Translations under genes and position numbers: made by a program
In this document: positions 5,972-14,974 of the stretch, in pieces
How positions within the stretch are numbered: the stretch's first letter is position 1
Layout of the letters: the number at the start of each line of letters is the position of its first letter
Notes under the pieces: model-generated
The model's database searches: none
Seen by the model: the letters and a program-made list of their open reading frames with translations, nothing else
Told to the model about the DNA's origin: nothing
NCBI GenBank assembly: GCA_016930745.1
Contig: JAFGGE010000034.1
Span: 1-34,799, forward strand
Source of the DNA: Sedimentisphaerales bacterium
GTDB taxonomy: Bacteria > Planctomycetota > Phycisphaerae > Sedimentisphaerales > Anaerohalosphaeraceae
Reading direction: 5' to 3'
DNA: 34,799 bases

Positions 5972-8956
5972 CTATTTCGGCGTCCAGAGACGGCTTCGCG
6001 AGCCGCGGGAGGGTTTGGTCTCGGTTTTTTTCCCGGTGATATCCTGTGGAAGGCTACTGACATAACCGGCAACCCCGCCGGCAATATCCTTCACTTCGAC
6101 AAGCCATGCATCAGGCAATCTGCCTCTGACAAAACCTTCGTAATAGTCGCCCTCGGTTCGCACCATGAACTCGGGATACCATACAAGGTCGCGCCAATAA
6201 GGTTCGTCATCGTTGTACACATACCAAACTTTGACCTGGATGATTTTGTTGGGTGATGGGATTCGGGCTCGGAAGACAGTCCCCGCATGGCCTGTTCGAC
6301 CGCCCCATGCGAAGTCCTCCATTACCTCGCGATAACTCAGATCGCTTATGGCGCTGATCGGCCGATTCTCGAACACGTGCGCGATCCACATGCGCCAATC
6401 CAGAAAGTGCTTCTCCGACATCGAGGCATGGCGGTAGTTCGGAATGTATTCGATTGTCCATTGGCCTTCCATGATCTGTTGCATCCTGTTGATGTTATAC
6501 ATGCGATAACCATCCTCGTTCGTCGCTCCAAGATAGAGAACTTTCGCCTTGATCCAATCCTTCGTGCAGGCGGGACAAACCGCTCTCCAGGGGGATTCCA
6601 GCATACCGTCCCATGTTGATTCGTTTCCCATGTAGACAAGACCGATGATTCGGTCGGGATCGATAGCGGCGGCGGTGAGTGCGGAGGTAGCCCTTTTGCT
6701 GTGACCTCCTATGACAGCTCGGATTCGATCTTTTTCAATATGGAGAAGTTGAGCCATTACGTCGAGGGCGCGCAAATAAGGGATCGCCAGGCGGAAGTAG
6801 TTATGGCTTGTGGTTTGCTCGGTTTTATTTCCGTATTGACGAAGGAAGGCGATCGAGATCTCTTTGCCGGGAGAGTCGTCATATTCTCCGGGAACGGGAC
6901 AAACCATAGTAGGGTAACCGCTTAAGGCCGCTATCGGTTCGCCGTAATTGCCGAGAAAAGGGTTACGCCAGGGCCCGGTGGACAGGCCATCCCAACTGCG
7001 CTGGCCGACGATCACGATTTTTCCTGTTTGTCGAGGCGTCTCGTCGCCGATTGAATGAATGGGGATAAATACCACACAGGGATGGCCCCATTTCTTCCCT
7101 TCTAACTGTTGGCTATAAAATTTGAGTTCGACACGCCGCAAGGTTATCCTGGGATTCGAGTCAGACCGGACGACTTCGTCTTTTTCTATGGACAATTCCA
7201 GATCGGGCAGTGTACTTTGGAAATCCTGCCAGAGTCGCTGCGGAGTTCGGGTATTTGTTGGAATGGAAGAAGACCTGCGATCCTCCTTATTGATGAGAGC
7301 CGCTTTTTCCTTTTGTTTGAGTTCTTCGGCCTGCTTGTCAACGATTTCGGTGAACGGCAGTTTCCGCAGCGAGAGGACATCCGCGGAAAGGTTATAGCGG
7401 AGTCGGCCGGTTTCCGGATGGAAAGACTGCGGATTGGATCCGACGCATACCAGTCGCAGCGTGTGCACGCCTGGATCGAATCGAAACAAACCTATTTTTC
7501 GCTCCCTTCTTTGACCGTAGATATAATCCTCGTGCTCGTCTTTTCGATAAATATTGAAGAAATCCAGAGTCGTGTTAATCTGATCGGGTGGCATCTGATT
7601 GACGAGGCTTACCCGGTACCCTCCCGCAATCTGCGATTCTCCGGCTTCGTAGATCTCCTTGCCGTCTATGGAGACCTTCCAGATGCCGTTGTCTTCGCGC
7701 AGAAGCTGAAACAGCGACATAGAGTATCTGCCTTTCTCCTTGATCTCGAACGGAATTTCGATCCATCCGCCTACGGCATCGTTTTTTACACGAAACCATG
7801 GTTTTGTGTAAGTGGCCCGGTTGTAGGGAAGCACCTGTAATTCGACTGTCTCGGAGCGCCTTATGGCGTCAACGACTTGGGGTAAATGGAGTACGATCTC
7901 GGCATTGATCCTTTCTTTGTAAGGCGGGAATTCGCACCAGGGCGCAGCGATCGAATCCTGATACCAGAAGGAGACCGAGGACCAATAGTCGGGGCGGGAA
8001 CCCGACGGATCGATTTCCCGGCCCTGGGAATCCATTATAAATCCGCGCCGCTCGATTTCGAACTTCAAAGACTTTTCAAAGAGGATGGGATCGGCGATAT
8101 GCCATCTGTATGCCGTGACTCGGGCGTCGGGAGCGCGAGGTTCGAAAATGGTGCATCCGTTATACAGACTTGAGTGGACTCTCATGTTCCATGCCTCGTT
8201 GAAGTAGTCCTCGGTTCCGGTTCCAACAACAGACGGCTCCTTTTCGTCGTCGATATAAAAGAAATCATCCCCTTCTCCGAACCAGTGGCCAATGGCATTC
8301 TGGGAGGATAGAACGGTGCCAACATAGTGACCTCTTCCTTTACCAACAAACACAGTGTAGGGCTTGTCCAGTTCGGGCGGATACTCCTGATGATAGCGAG
8401 CATGAAAGTACATAAGGATTTTGGGTTTGCTCTCAAATTGGATCCAGTCGATGTGATAATAGCAAGAGGCGGGGGCCTTGTCGGATTCGTTGCTGAGGGT
8501 GATCCTGGCTTCTCTGCCGAAGGGCATTTGCCAGTAGCAATTGTAGGCCCGGCCATAGGAGCTCACCTTGACCGACAGTGAATTTACCGTGGCTCGCATA
8601 CCGTTGCCGACGGCGAAAAAATCTCCCAAAGGAGCTTCTACGGAAGGCGTGCTGGAACCGTCCCAGTAGATCCGAAGCACAAGAGCGCGGGGATAACGGA
8701 TGTCCATGGAAGATGGGGTAAACCACATGTGAGTGATCTTGCCGGGACCCTTAAGAATACCGATTGTCTTGGTCTGGCCGATTGTAAACTTCTCTGAATC
8801 GGCATTATCCATGCGATTGCCGCTCGATGCACGCATCGACCTGCCTTGCTGGGGCTCTGTTATGGCTTCGAGTGTCTGGGAGTATAACGGCATGGATAGG
8901 AAACCTGAGAAAAGGAGCACAACGTGAATACATGCTCTGTCGATGATTACTCTCAC
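5972..8956 (-). CDS. GH172 (DUF2961) fused to PhoPQ-type alpha/beta hydrolase, secreted
   Basis: The N-terminal half (to about residue 555) is a DUF2961/GH172 module. GEGDDFFYIDDEKEPS and GTGTEDYF place Glu228 and Glu249 21 residues apart, the same spacing as the catalytic Glu pair known for bifidobacterial GH172 enzymes. A lysine/glutamate-rich linker (about 540-560) leads to a C-terminal domain of the PhoPQ-activated pathogenicity-related family, an alpha/beta hydrolase with the GGHSKRA elbow (Ser753) and a PNYRHAS segment carrying the likely catalytic His. I chose the GTG at 8956, preceded by AAAGAGG, because the signal peptide (VVLLFSGFLSMPLYS) then starts at the N-terminus. A GTG at 8995 is possible but has no ribosome site. 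The fusion suggests coupled glycosidase and esterase/peptidase action on one substrate. Confidence 0.8.
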   Translation of the reverse strand: MRVIIDRACIHVVLLFSGFLSMPLYSQTLEAITEPQQGRSMRASSGNRMDNADSEKFTIGQTKTIGILKGPGKITHMWFTPSSMDIRYPRALVLRIYWDGSSTPSVEAPLGDFFAVGNGMRATVNSLSVKVSSYGRAYNCYWQMPFGREARITLSNESDKAPASCYYHIDWIQFESKPKILMYFHARYHQEYPPELDKPYTVFVGKGRGHYVGTVLSSQNAIGHWFGEGDDFFYIDDEKEPSVVGTGTEDYFNEAWNMRVHSSLYNGCTIFEPRAPDARVTAYRWHIADPILFEKSLKFEIERRGFIMDSQGREIDPSGSRPDYWSSVSFWYQDSIAAPWCEFPPYKERINAEIVLHLPQVVDAIRRSETVELQVLPYNRATYTKPWFRVKNDAVGGWIEIPFEIKEKGRYSMSLFQLLREDNGIWKVSIDGKEIYEAGESQIAGGYRVSLVNQMPPDQINTTLDFFNIYRKDEHEDYIYGQRRERKIGLFRFDPGVHTLRLVCVGSNPQSFHPETGRLRYNLSADVLSLRKLPFTEIVDKQAEELKQKEKAALINKEDRRSSSIPTNTRTPQRLWQDFQSTLPDLELSIEKDEVVRSDSNPRITLRRVELKFYSQQLEGKKWGHPCVVFIPIHSIGDETPRQTGKIVIVGQRSWDGLSTGPWRNPFLGNYGEPIAALSGYPTMVCPVPGEYDDSPGKEISIAFLRQYGNKTEQTTSHNYFRLAIPYLRALDVMAQLLHIEKDRIRAVIGGHSKRATSALTAAAIDPDRIIGLVYMGNESTWDGMLESPWRAVCPACTKDWIKAKVLYLGATNEDGYRMYNINRMQQIMEGQWTIEYIPNYRHASMSEKHFLDWRMWIAHVFENRPISAISDLSYREVMEDFAWGGRTGHAGTVFRARIPSPNKIIQVKVWYVYNDDEPYWRDLVWYPEFMVRTEGDYYEGFVRGRLPDAWLVEVKDIAGGVAGYVSSLPQDITGKKTETKPSRGSRSRLWTPK

Positions 8957-9056
8957 AGGGCCTCTTTCAGGTAATCTGTTATTTTGGATCCCCACTATGG
9001 GCGTTTCTATACGGCTTCTTAATATAGACTATCCATAATACGGACGCCGTTTTTTC

Positions 9057-12000
9057 CTATATATTGCAGGCAATTGTCAATTCCTGCCCAGCTTGCAGCT
9101 CGATTTCCTTATCGAATGTGATCGTTAGTCGTGTTCCTTCCTGACCGAAATCCGAACGTCTTTGCTGCGGGGCTGTGATCTTGATATTTGAGGCCTTCGT
9201 GCCATCGGGCAATTCCATGGAGAAGGATTTAATACGCAGCGAGCCCCAAACAAGTTTAATCCCGTTGGTTTGCTCTGTGTCGCTGCGCTTCTGCGACAAA
9301 GAGCCCCAACCCTGGGCCGCGGTAAAGGCCGCCTGGAACCGATCCGGCCGGATTCGCGGCGCAAAACCGATATGTCCCCTGGGGCCGTGGTATTCCAAAC
9401 CGCACAATCCCGTCAAAACGCCCCAACTGGCCAGTCCGCGGGCATAGTGGTCGCCGCATTCGATCTCGTTCCATGGATTATGCTTGCTCGGATGGTATCT
9501 CTCGTGAATCCCCCGACAGATCGCCAGGGCCTCGGTGGTCATTCCTTCCCATGCCATGTGTCCGGCGACCTGGTATTCGATCCCCGTCCATACTTCGTCC
9601 CGGTACCGCACGGATTTGTTTCCCATATGCCGGCTTTTGGGCCAGGTGCAGGTGAACAGGCCGGCCTCGCCCGGATGGGCGAACCACCGCTCGGGGGCGT
9701 GGGCCTTGTTCTGCGCCGCCACATCAGGGGCCCAGTTATATTTCCATACGGACTTCAACGTCGTATCGCTATATTTTTTAGGGACGATATAGCCCAAACC
9801 GACCTGATGGGCCCAGCCCTGTCCGAAAAGCTGATCGGACAGGCAACCATCGCCATACTGAGCGTCCGGGTATTTCTTATGGTCTACAATCTGTATGAAA
9901 TACTCGCCGTTGAAGAGTTTCTCGACGAAATTTCGGCTGCCGCGGTCATAGATGGCCTTGCATTTTCCGGCGAATTCCTTATCGCCCAATTCGACGGCCA
10001 TCTCCTGCCCGGCCCGCAGAGCGCCCAGATAGAGAGAGACGATCATGGGATTGGGACCATAGAAATCAATGTCGAAGGTGTTATGCTGTTTGCCCTCCAG
10101 GAAGCCGTCATCATTGCCGTCTTCGTTGATCAAAAATTGCAGGGCTTTTTTGATATGGGCCCAGTTGCGTTTCAGGAATTCGCTGTCGGCGGACATCTGG
10201 TGTTCGCGATAGGCCTTCATGATCCCGCCGGCCTGGCTGTCGGCGGCCCACATGCCCCAACCCTCGCCGCGAAAGCGGACCATACCCGTCTCCGGGACGA
10301 AACCGATCCCGATGGCGTAATCCTGCATTTCGCGCACCGAGCGCTCCAGACGGGGGAATAGACGCGCCATGGCGTGTTCGTAATTCCACACGTGAGCACA
10401 GGTGCCGTGGCAGCACCCCACGCCTTCCCAGGCCCAGAAACGTCCGTTTTTCCACCACTGACAGGTTCCGGTCGCCAGCGTCGAAAGCGTCGAACCCAGA
10501 CGATCCAGGAGCCACCATGGCAGGGAAGAATCATAGTAGGTGTCATGCCAGAGTTTGGTCTGACCGACAAGCCGATCTTCATGCATTGAGATATACCGGG
10601 CCACCTGAGCGGCGTCCGAGAACTGGTTGTCGTAGAAATGCCCGACAAGATTGGAATCCCGCATTTGTTTGGGAAAGTGCCACGAAACGATCAGAGTTAC
10701 GGTCTCTTTGGCGTCCGGGGTCAGGGTTAATGTCTTGCCGGCGGCCCCTCGCAGGGGCAGGCCAAACGGTTTTTCCATGTCCTTCGTATGCGCCAGACCT
10801 TCACCCAAAAACATGACCTCCTGGGCAGGTCCATCCGGGATCGATCGGCTTGTGACGATGCCATCGTCTCCAAGGACCGTCAGGCCCATCGTGCCGTGAT
10901 CAATCTGCTCTTCGACCTTGCCGCCAAAACCTGTCCGGGTTGTATCGCTGAACTCGATCTGATCGACGTTGATATGGCCCCAGCCTTCGCTCTCGGCGTC
11001 GACGATCTCGATATGAGCCTTTTTCCCGGAAAATTCACGGACATTCCAGTTCTGCCAGGTGAGTTTCTCATCGTTGTTGCCCTTGGCGGTGCGAACGACC
11101 TTGCCGTCGATCAGAAGATTGATACAGGTTTTGTCCGTATGGGCTCCGCCGCCGATGAGCATATTGATAAAATCGCGTTCTATCGTGAATTCCGGGGAAA
11201 TCAATTTGCCCTCAAGCTGGTCATTTCCGCCCAGATAGGTATTGACCAGCCCCTTGCCCTCAAAGCCGGTGACCTGCTGCTGGCTTTCCAGGGTGCCGCG
11301 AGCGGGGCCTTTGCCGAAGGCCTGGCCTTCAACCTTCCAGGAGCCATAGTCCTGGCCTTCGAAATCGGCAAAAACGATGGTGCCCCGCGTAACCGGATCG
11401 ACCTTGGCATGCCTGGCACGACAAAGCATCGTTGTAGCTCCGTTGCCGGTCTGGATTTCGTTCCATCGCAATCCCGGTAACTCTTTTCCGCTGAAGCGAT
11501 TGATCTGATTGTCCAGCCAGCCGGCCAGAGTGACTTGTAAGTCCAGATCAGAGCGATTCCGCACAGTATACCGGAGGATCGTGGACGGCAGGGCCGAATC
11601 GGCCTCGTTGAGCGGGATAAACGGAGAGAAGGCTTCCAGTTCCACCTCGACCGGCACGCCGGGATCCCGATACCGAATCCTTGCGATGGGATATTCACCG
11701 CAGAAACGCACATCCTCGAATCCGCGACGGTCGATGGTGCGAATCATTTGCTTGTCGTTGCTCTGGATTCGGATCGCCGCGCCCTGATCGATGCACAGAT
11801 CGGGTTTACGGCCCAATTGATGATAATTGGTCTGCCCGTATCCGCTGAAAACCAACTGGTTGAAGATCTGCCATTCGCTCAGTCGGCCGTCTCCGGTCAG
11901 ATAGACCTGCCCGGCACAGACGCCGCCGACGGGCATGCCGATCGTATCCAGGTCTTTGCCGGTATAAATCGTCCGCCTGCCGCGGGCAAAGAGGGACTGT

Positions 12001-12239
12001 ATCCATGCCGGATCAAGCTGTTTTTCCACCGGCACATAATGATCTGCCGCCAGAACACTATCGGCCGCTCGGGAAACGACCGGCCAGATCCAGCCGGCCG
12101 CCGACAGCGACAGGGCCCCGAAACCGGCCCATTTGAGAAAACTTCGCCGGTCCATCGGACTGTGATAAAGTCGGCTCTGTTTTTCGATCCCATCCCGTTT
12201 AAAATTTACACTCGTTTCACTTACTCGAGTCTTTAGCAT
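9057..12239 (-). CDS. GH116-family glycoside hydrolase with inserted beta-sandwich, Tat signal
   Basis: A 1060-residue enzyme. A Tat-type signal (DRRSFLKWAGFG, about 30-41) is followed by the GH116 N-terminal domain (about 90-285 and 440-555) and the alpha/alpha barrel (about 570-960). The barrel has the family wording HNTFDIDFYGPNP (Asp723, candidate acid/base) and WAWEGVGCCHGTCAHVWNYE (Glu605, candidate nucleophile). Residues about 289-435 are an insert beginning FADFEGQDYGSWKVEG and ending GWGHINVDQI. It matches my memory of the beta-sandwich domain attached to GH32 levanases. GH116 members are beta-glucosidases or beta-xylosidases. The start is decided by GGAGGAG six bases before ATG 12239. 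A further upstream ATG at 12281 would place that ribosome site inside the gene. Confidence 0.82.
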   Translation of the reverse strand: MLKTRVSETSVNFKRDGIEKQSRLYHSPMDRRSFLKWAGFGALSLSAAGWIWPVVSRAADSVLAADHYVPVEKQLDPAWIQSLFARGRRTIYTGKDLDTIGMPVGGVCAGQVYLTGDGRLSEWQIFNQLVFSGYGQTNYHQLGRKPDLCIDQGAAIRIQSNDKQMIRTIDRRGFEDVRFCGEYPIARIRYRDPGVPVEVELEAFSPFIPLNEADSALPSTILRYTVRNRSDLDLQVTLAGWLDNQINRFSGKELPGLRWNEIQTGNGATTMLCRARHAKVDPVTRGTIVFADFEGQDYGSWKVEGQAFGKGPARGTLESQQQVTGFEGKGLVNTYLGGNDQLEGKLISPEFTIERDFINMLIGGGAHTDKTCINLLIDGKVVRTAKGNNDEKLTWQNWNVREFSGKKAHIEIVDAESEGWGHINVDQIEFSDTTRTGFGGKVEEQIDHGTMGLTVLGDDGIVTSRSIPDGPAQEVMFLGEGLAHTKDMEKPFGLPLRGAAGKTLTLTPDAKETVTLIVSWHFPKQMRDSNLVGHFYDNQFSDAAQVARYISMHEDRLVGQTKLWHDTYYDSSLPWWLLDRLGSTLSTLATGTCQWWKNGRFWAWEGVGCCHGTCAHVWNYEHAMARLFPRLERSVREMQDYAIGIGFVPETGMVRFRGEGWGMWAADSQAGGIMKAYREHQMSADSEFLKRNWAHIKKALQFLINEDGNDDGFLEGKQHNTFDIDFYGPNPMIVSLYLGALRAGQEMAVELGDKEFAGKCKAIYDRGSRNFVEKLFNGEYFIQIVDHKKYPDAQYGDGCLSDQLFGQGWAHQVGLGYIVPKKYSDTTLKSVWKYNWAPDVAAQNKAHAPERWFAHPGEAGLFTCTWPKSRHMGNKSVRYRDEVWTGIEYQVAGHMAWEGMTTEALAICRGIHERYHPSKHNPWNEIECGDHYARGLASWGVLTGLCGLEYHGPRGHIGFAPRIRPDRFQAAFTAAQGWGSLSQKRSDTEQTNGIKLVWGSLRIKSFSMELPDGTKASNIKITAPQQRRSDFGQEGTRLTITFDKEIELQAGQELTIACNI

Positions 12240-12245
12240 GAATGG

Positions 12246-12252
12246 CTCCTCC
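12246..12252 (-). promoter_or_regulatory. Shine-Dalgarno that fixes the GH116 start
   Basis: GGAGGAG on the minus strand lies six bases before ATG 12239. The in-frame ATG at 12281 lacks any such site, so the shorter form is preferred. Confidence 0.75.
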
Positions 12253-12290
12253 AAAGGGCACTGCCATTTGTCATATTTCACCGTTAGGTA

Positions 12291-14288
12291 CTATTTTTCC
12301 AGGAGCAGGTAGTCGAGGCCGAACATATAGCTTTTGACGGCGCTGGGATTGGCGCCGAGGATTTCAACCTTGAGGACATGCCGGCCTTTTTTCAAATCCT
12401 GTGTTCCCAGATCAAGCGGCCCGGTAGCCACGACGCCGTTGTTAAACAGGTCAATCGGTCCTCCCAGAGGCTTGCCGTCCAGATGCAACTGCACGATGCC
12501 ATAGTCAACCGCTCGTGTAAGCTGGGTCTTAATTCTGTACGAGCCATCTTCGGCAATCGGGACGGCCAATTCCAGAGTATTGCCCGGTTTGGCGTCGATC
12601 CACCACAGATGGGCGTCCTCGCTCCAGTTGCCGCCAAAGTTGGACATCTCCTGCACCTGAGGATTGCCGCCGGTCTTGCCGAGGATCTTTAATTTTTCGC
12701 CTTCCAGGGCGCCCTTTACCTTGAACGATACGAGTTCGCCCCAGTAGCCGATTCGCTCCTCGATTCGGATCGGCCGATAGCCGTCCTCCTGTCCGGGGGC
12801 CAGATAGAAATAGGCGGTGCAGGCATACAATGTCGGCTTATTATTGGGATAATACTTTTCGATGGCCCCTTCGAAGGATGTCTGGAAGGGTATGTTGTCT
12901 CCGATGTGCCAGCGGTTGACGCTGATATGTCCTTTGTTGTTCATGCTGATCGTCTGGTTGTGGTAGCAGTTGGTGAACAGGCCGGGATTGCACCAGGCGT
13001 AGCCGAAATAGTCTTCGCTGCCGGTGCCGAAGGTGCTGGGGAACTTTTCCCCGTCGACGAAGAATTTTTCATCGCCTTCGCCCCACCATCCGCCGCGCGG
13101 ATTCCAGACATGCAGCATCACGCCGCAGAAGCGCCCGCGTCCCCGGGTCTTGAGCATGGTCCAGTCGATGCTTCGCGCCGGGTCCAAATACATATCCCGA
13201 TGCCACTTGGCATGAAATCGCCCCAATTGTTCAATCGGCTGCGACAGCGGGGCGTGTGTGATCTCAAAATGGATTGTTGCGGATTGATCCGAATCGTTTT
13301 TCAGACGGATGGCCGCCTGTTTGAACGGCATGTACCAGTAACAGTAAAATCCATCCTCGGTCATTCCCAGCGGCAAAGAGCGGTAGTAGTTTACTCCCGG
13401 CGCGGTGCCGAAGAAATCGCCCAGCGGGGCCCAGACGCTGGGCAGGGTTTCCCCATCCCAGTGAATTCCAAGGCTGATACTGCGCAGAAGGTCATATCCC
13501 TCTGCGCCTTCGGGCACATCCATTTTGATCCTGATTGCTGTGATAGCCCGGGGACCATCCAGAGTGGCCACCGTCGTAAATTCATCCGGCCCGACAACGA
13601 TCTGTTTTTCCAGAATCACCTGTCCATCACGCTGTCCGGCCGGATCCTGCCCGCATTCGCTCAAAAGGGCATTGGCCTTCCGGAGGGCCTTTGTTTCCGC
13701 CTCGCTAAGATCGCGCTTGAAAGTCGGCACCTTCGTGCCCTTTGGGAAGGTTGTATACGTGAAATGGTAATAGCGACCCCATTCCTTGTCCGCGACGATC
13801 TTGCAGGACTTTTGGTAGGGGATTGGGACATAGTTGTTCAGACCCAAAGCGACCATATGCACCAGGGCCGGATAAACAAAGGGCTCATGCTTACCGTCAA
13901 AATATCCGCTAAAGGGAAGATCCACGGCCGGTTCCTGATTGCCGTCCAGATATATTCTGACATGCCCGGGCCCATCCTTGGCCGACCAGATGCGCCAGAT
14001 GACCCCTGGCCCTTCCATCTCGGCAAACACCTCCCGCTCTCCCTCAGTGCGGATTATTCCGGTTCCGTCGCCGTTGGCGTCCCAGGCCCGATATTGACCG
14101 GTCGCCGGATCGTATTTACTGGACCGATCCCAGCTTGACCACTGCTGACAGGTTTCGCCGGGGGCCGGCAAAACAGCGAGATGTTCCAGGTTAGTTAATC
14201 GTCCGATCAGATCCAGATAGGTCAATTCTTCGGCTTGTGTCATCGCTACGATAGTAAAAAGTAGCATGAGGGTGATTTTCATACGCAT
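12291..14288 (-). CDS. GH172 (DUF2961) glycoside hydrolase, secreted
   Basis: A 665-residue protein with a clear Sec signal peptide (MKITLMLLFTIVAMTQA). It is a stand-alone DUF2961/GH172 enzyme with two jelly-roll-like halves. WWGEGDEKFFVDGEKFPS followed by GTGSEDYFGYAW gives Glu404 and Glu425, 21 apart, equal to the spacing of the characterised catalytic pair. Known GH172 enzymes act on fructofuranose or D-arabinofuranose linkages, often forming hexamers. AGGAG five bases before ATG 14288 sets the start; a further ATG at 14309 is not supported. It is the first gene of the minus-strand glycan cluster, with a 51-base gap to the GH116 gene and no other coding sequence on its strand upstream. 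It is a paralogue of the GH172 half at 5972-8956. Confidence 0.85.
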   Translation of the reverse strand: MRMKITLMLLFTIVAMTQAEELTYLDLIGRLTNLEHLAVLPAPGETCQQWSSWDRSSKYDPATGQYRAWDANGDGTGIIRTEGEREVFAEMEGPGVIWRIWSAKDGPGHVRIYLDGNQEPAVDLPFSGYFDGKHEPFVYPALVHMVALGLNNYVPIPYQKSCKIVADKEWGRYYHFTYTTFPKGTKVPTFKRDLSEAETKALRKANALLSECGQDPAGQRDGQVILEKQIVVGPDEFTTVATLDGPRAITAIRIKMDVPEGAEGYDLLRSISLGIHWDGETLPSVWAPLGDFFGTAPGVNYYRSLPLGMTEDGFYCYWYMPFKQAAIRLKNDSDQSATIHFEITHAPLSQPIEQLGRFHAKWHRDMYLDPARSIDWTMLKTRGRGRFCGVMLHVWNPRGGWWGEGDEKFFVDGEKFPSTFGTGSEDYFGYAWCNPGLFTNCYHNQTISMNNKGHISVNRWHIGDNIPFQTSFEGAIEKYYPNNKPTLYACTAYFYLAPGQEDGYRPIRIEERIGYWGELVSFKVKGALEGEKLKILGKTGGNPQVQEMSNFGGNWSEDAHLWWIDAKPGNTLELAVPIAEDGSYRIKTQLTRAVDYGIVQLHLDGKPLGGPIDLFNNGVVATGPLDLGTQDLKKGRHVLKVEILGANPSAVKSYMFGLDYLLLEK

Positions 14289-14527
14289 TTCTGCTCCTTT
14301 CCTGAACACCTCGATAAAATTCCAGACCTCCGATAAAACAAATCGCCCCAGCTTCTTTTGCCGGCAACTATCCTATAATACTACAGAATGGGCTCCCAAG
14401 ACAACCGTTTTTCCATAGGCTCGGTCCGGTCCCCGGGAAAAATTCTTGCCTGGCGGGATATTTCCAAATTTAGCTTCCGTTCATTCAAGCCGATAGCAAT
14501 TATAACCGACTGTGGATAAGGTGTTTT

Positions 14528-14914
14528 ATGGAATAGAAGAGAATCCTGATCATTGACGATGAACCGAACCTGCTGGCGGCCATGGATCGCACGCTGGGCC
14601 GCAAGGGTTTTCGCGTCATGACCGCCCCGAATGGCCAGAACGGCATTGCCCTGGCCAAACAGCGGCATCCCGATCTGATCATTCTCGATCTGTCCATGCC
14701 CGGAATGGGCGGGGAAGAAGTCGCCATCCGCCTTAAAGACGATCCCGATACGGCCGGTATCCCCATCATTTTTCTAACCGGTCTGTTCTCTCAGGAGCAA
14801 CAGGTTCAACGCGGCAATAAGATCGGCGGTCAGGTTTTCCTGGCCAAACCCGTCGAAAGCCAGCTTCTGATCGACGTGATTCACGAAGTTCTCAACCAGC
14901 CCACGGCCTGTTAA
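14528..14914 (+). CDS. Single-domain response regulator with in-frame amber codon 3
   Basis: The frame reads ATG GAA TAG AAG AGA, then ILIIDDEPNLLAAMD, an almost textbook CheY-like receiver start. An AAGGTG ribosome site sits a few bases before the ATG at 14528. Read through the TAG (for example as Gln, CAG mutated to TAG), it is a 128-residue receiver. It has the acidic pair DD in ILIIDDE, phospho-acceptor Asp in LIILDLSMPGMGG, Thr in IIFLTG and Lys in FLAKPV, and no output domain. The next ATG is 14582, which would delete beta-strand 1 and the acidic pocket. It is either a fresh nonsense mutation or sequencing error, or it starts at a rare non-ATG codon after the TAG. No cognate kinase is nearby. 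The siroheme gene follows 60 bases downstream. Confidence 0.7.
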
Positions 14915-14974
14915 TCTTTGATCACAAGGGATTTTCCTGTTGCCTGCCAAAGTATTCGCATTAGAATGGTCCCC

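Noticed and set aside
9270..10361. 363-codon plus-strand open frame
   Set aside because: It is antisense to the GH116 catalytic domain, without a ribosome site or known family.
12906..14138. 410-codon plus-strand open frame
   Set aside because: It is antisense to the GH172 gene, whose motifs, signal peptide and ribosome site are convincing. Long antisense frames are common in this codon usage.
14534..14536. TAG reassigned to an amino acid in this organism
   Set aside because: Other well-supported genes here end in TAG (for example at 211, 1405, 15607 and hflX at 24529), so general recoding is unlikely.
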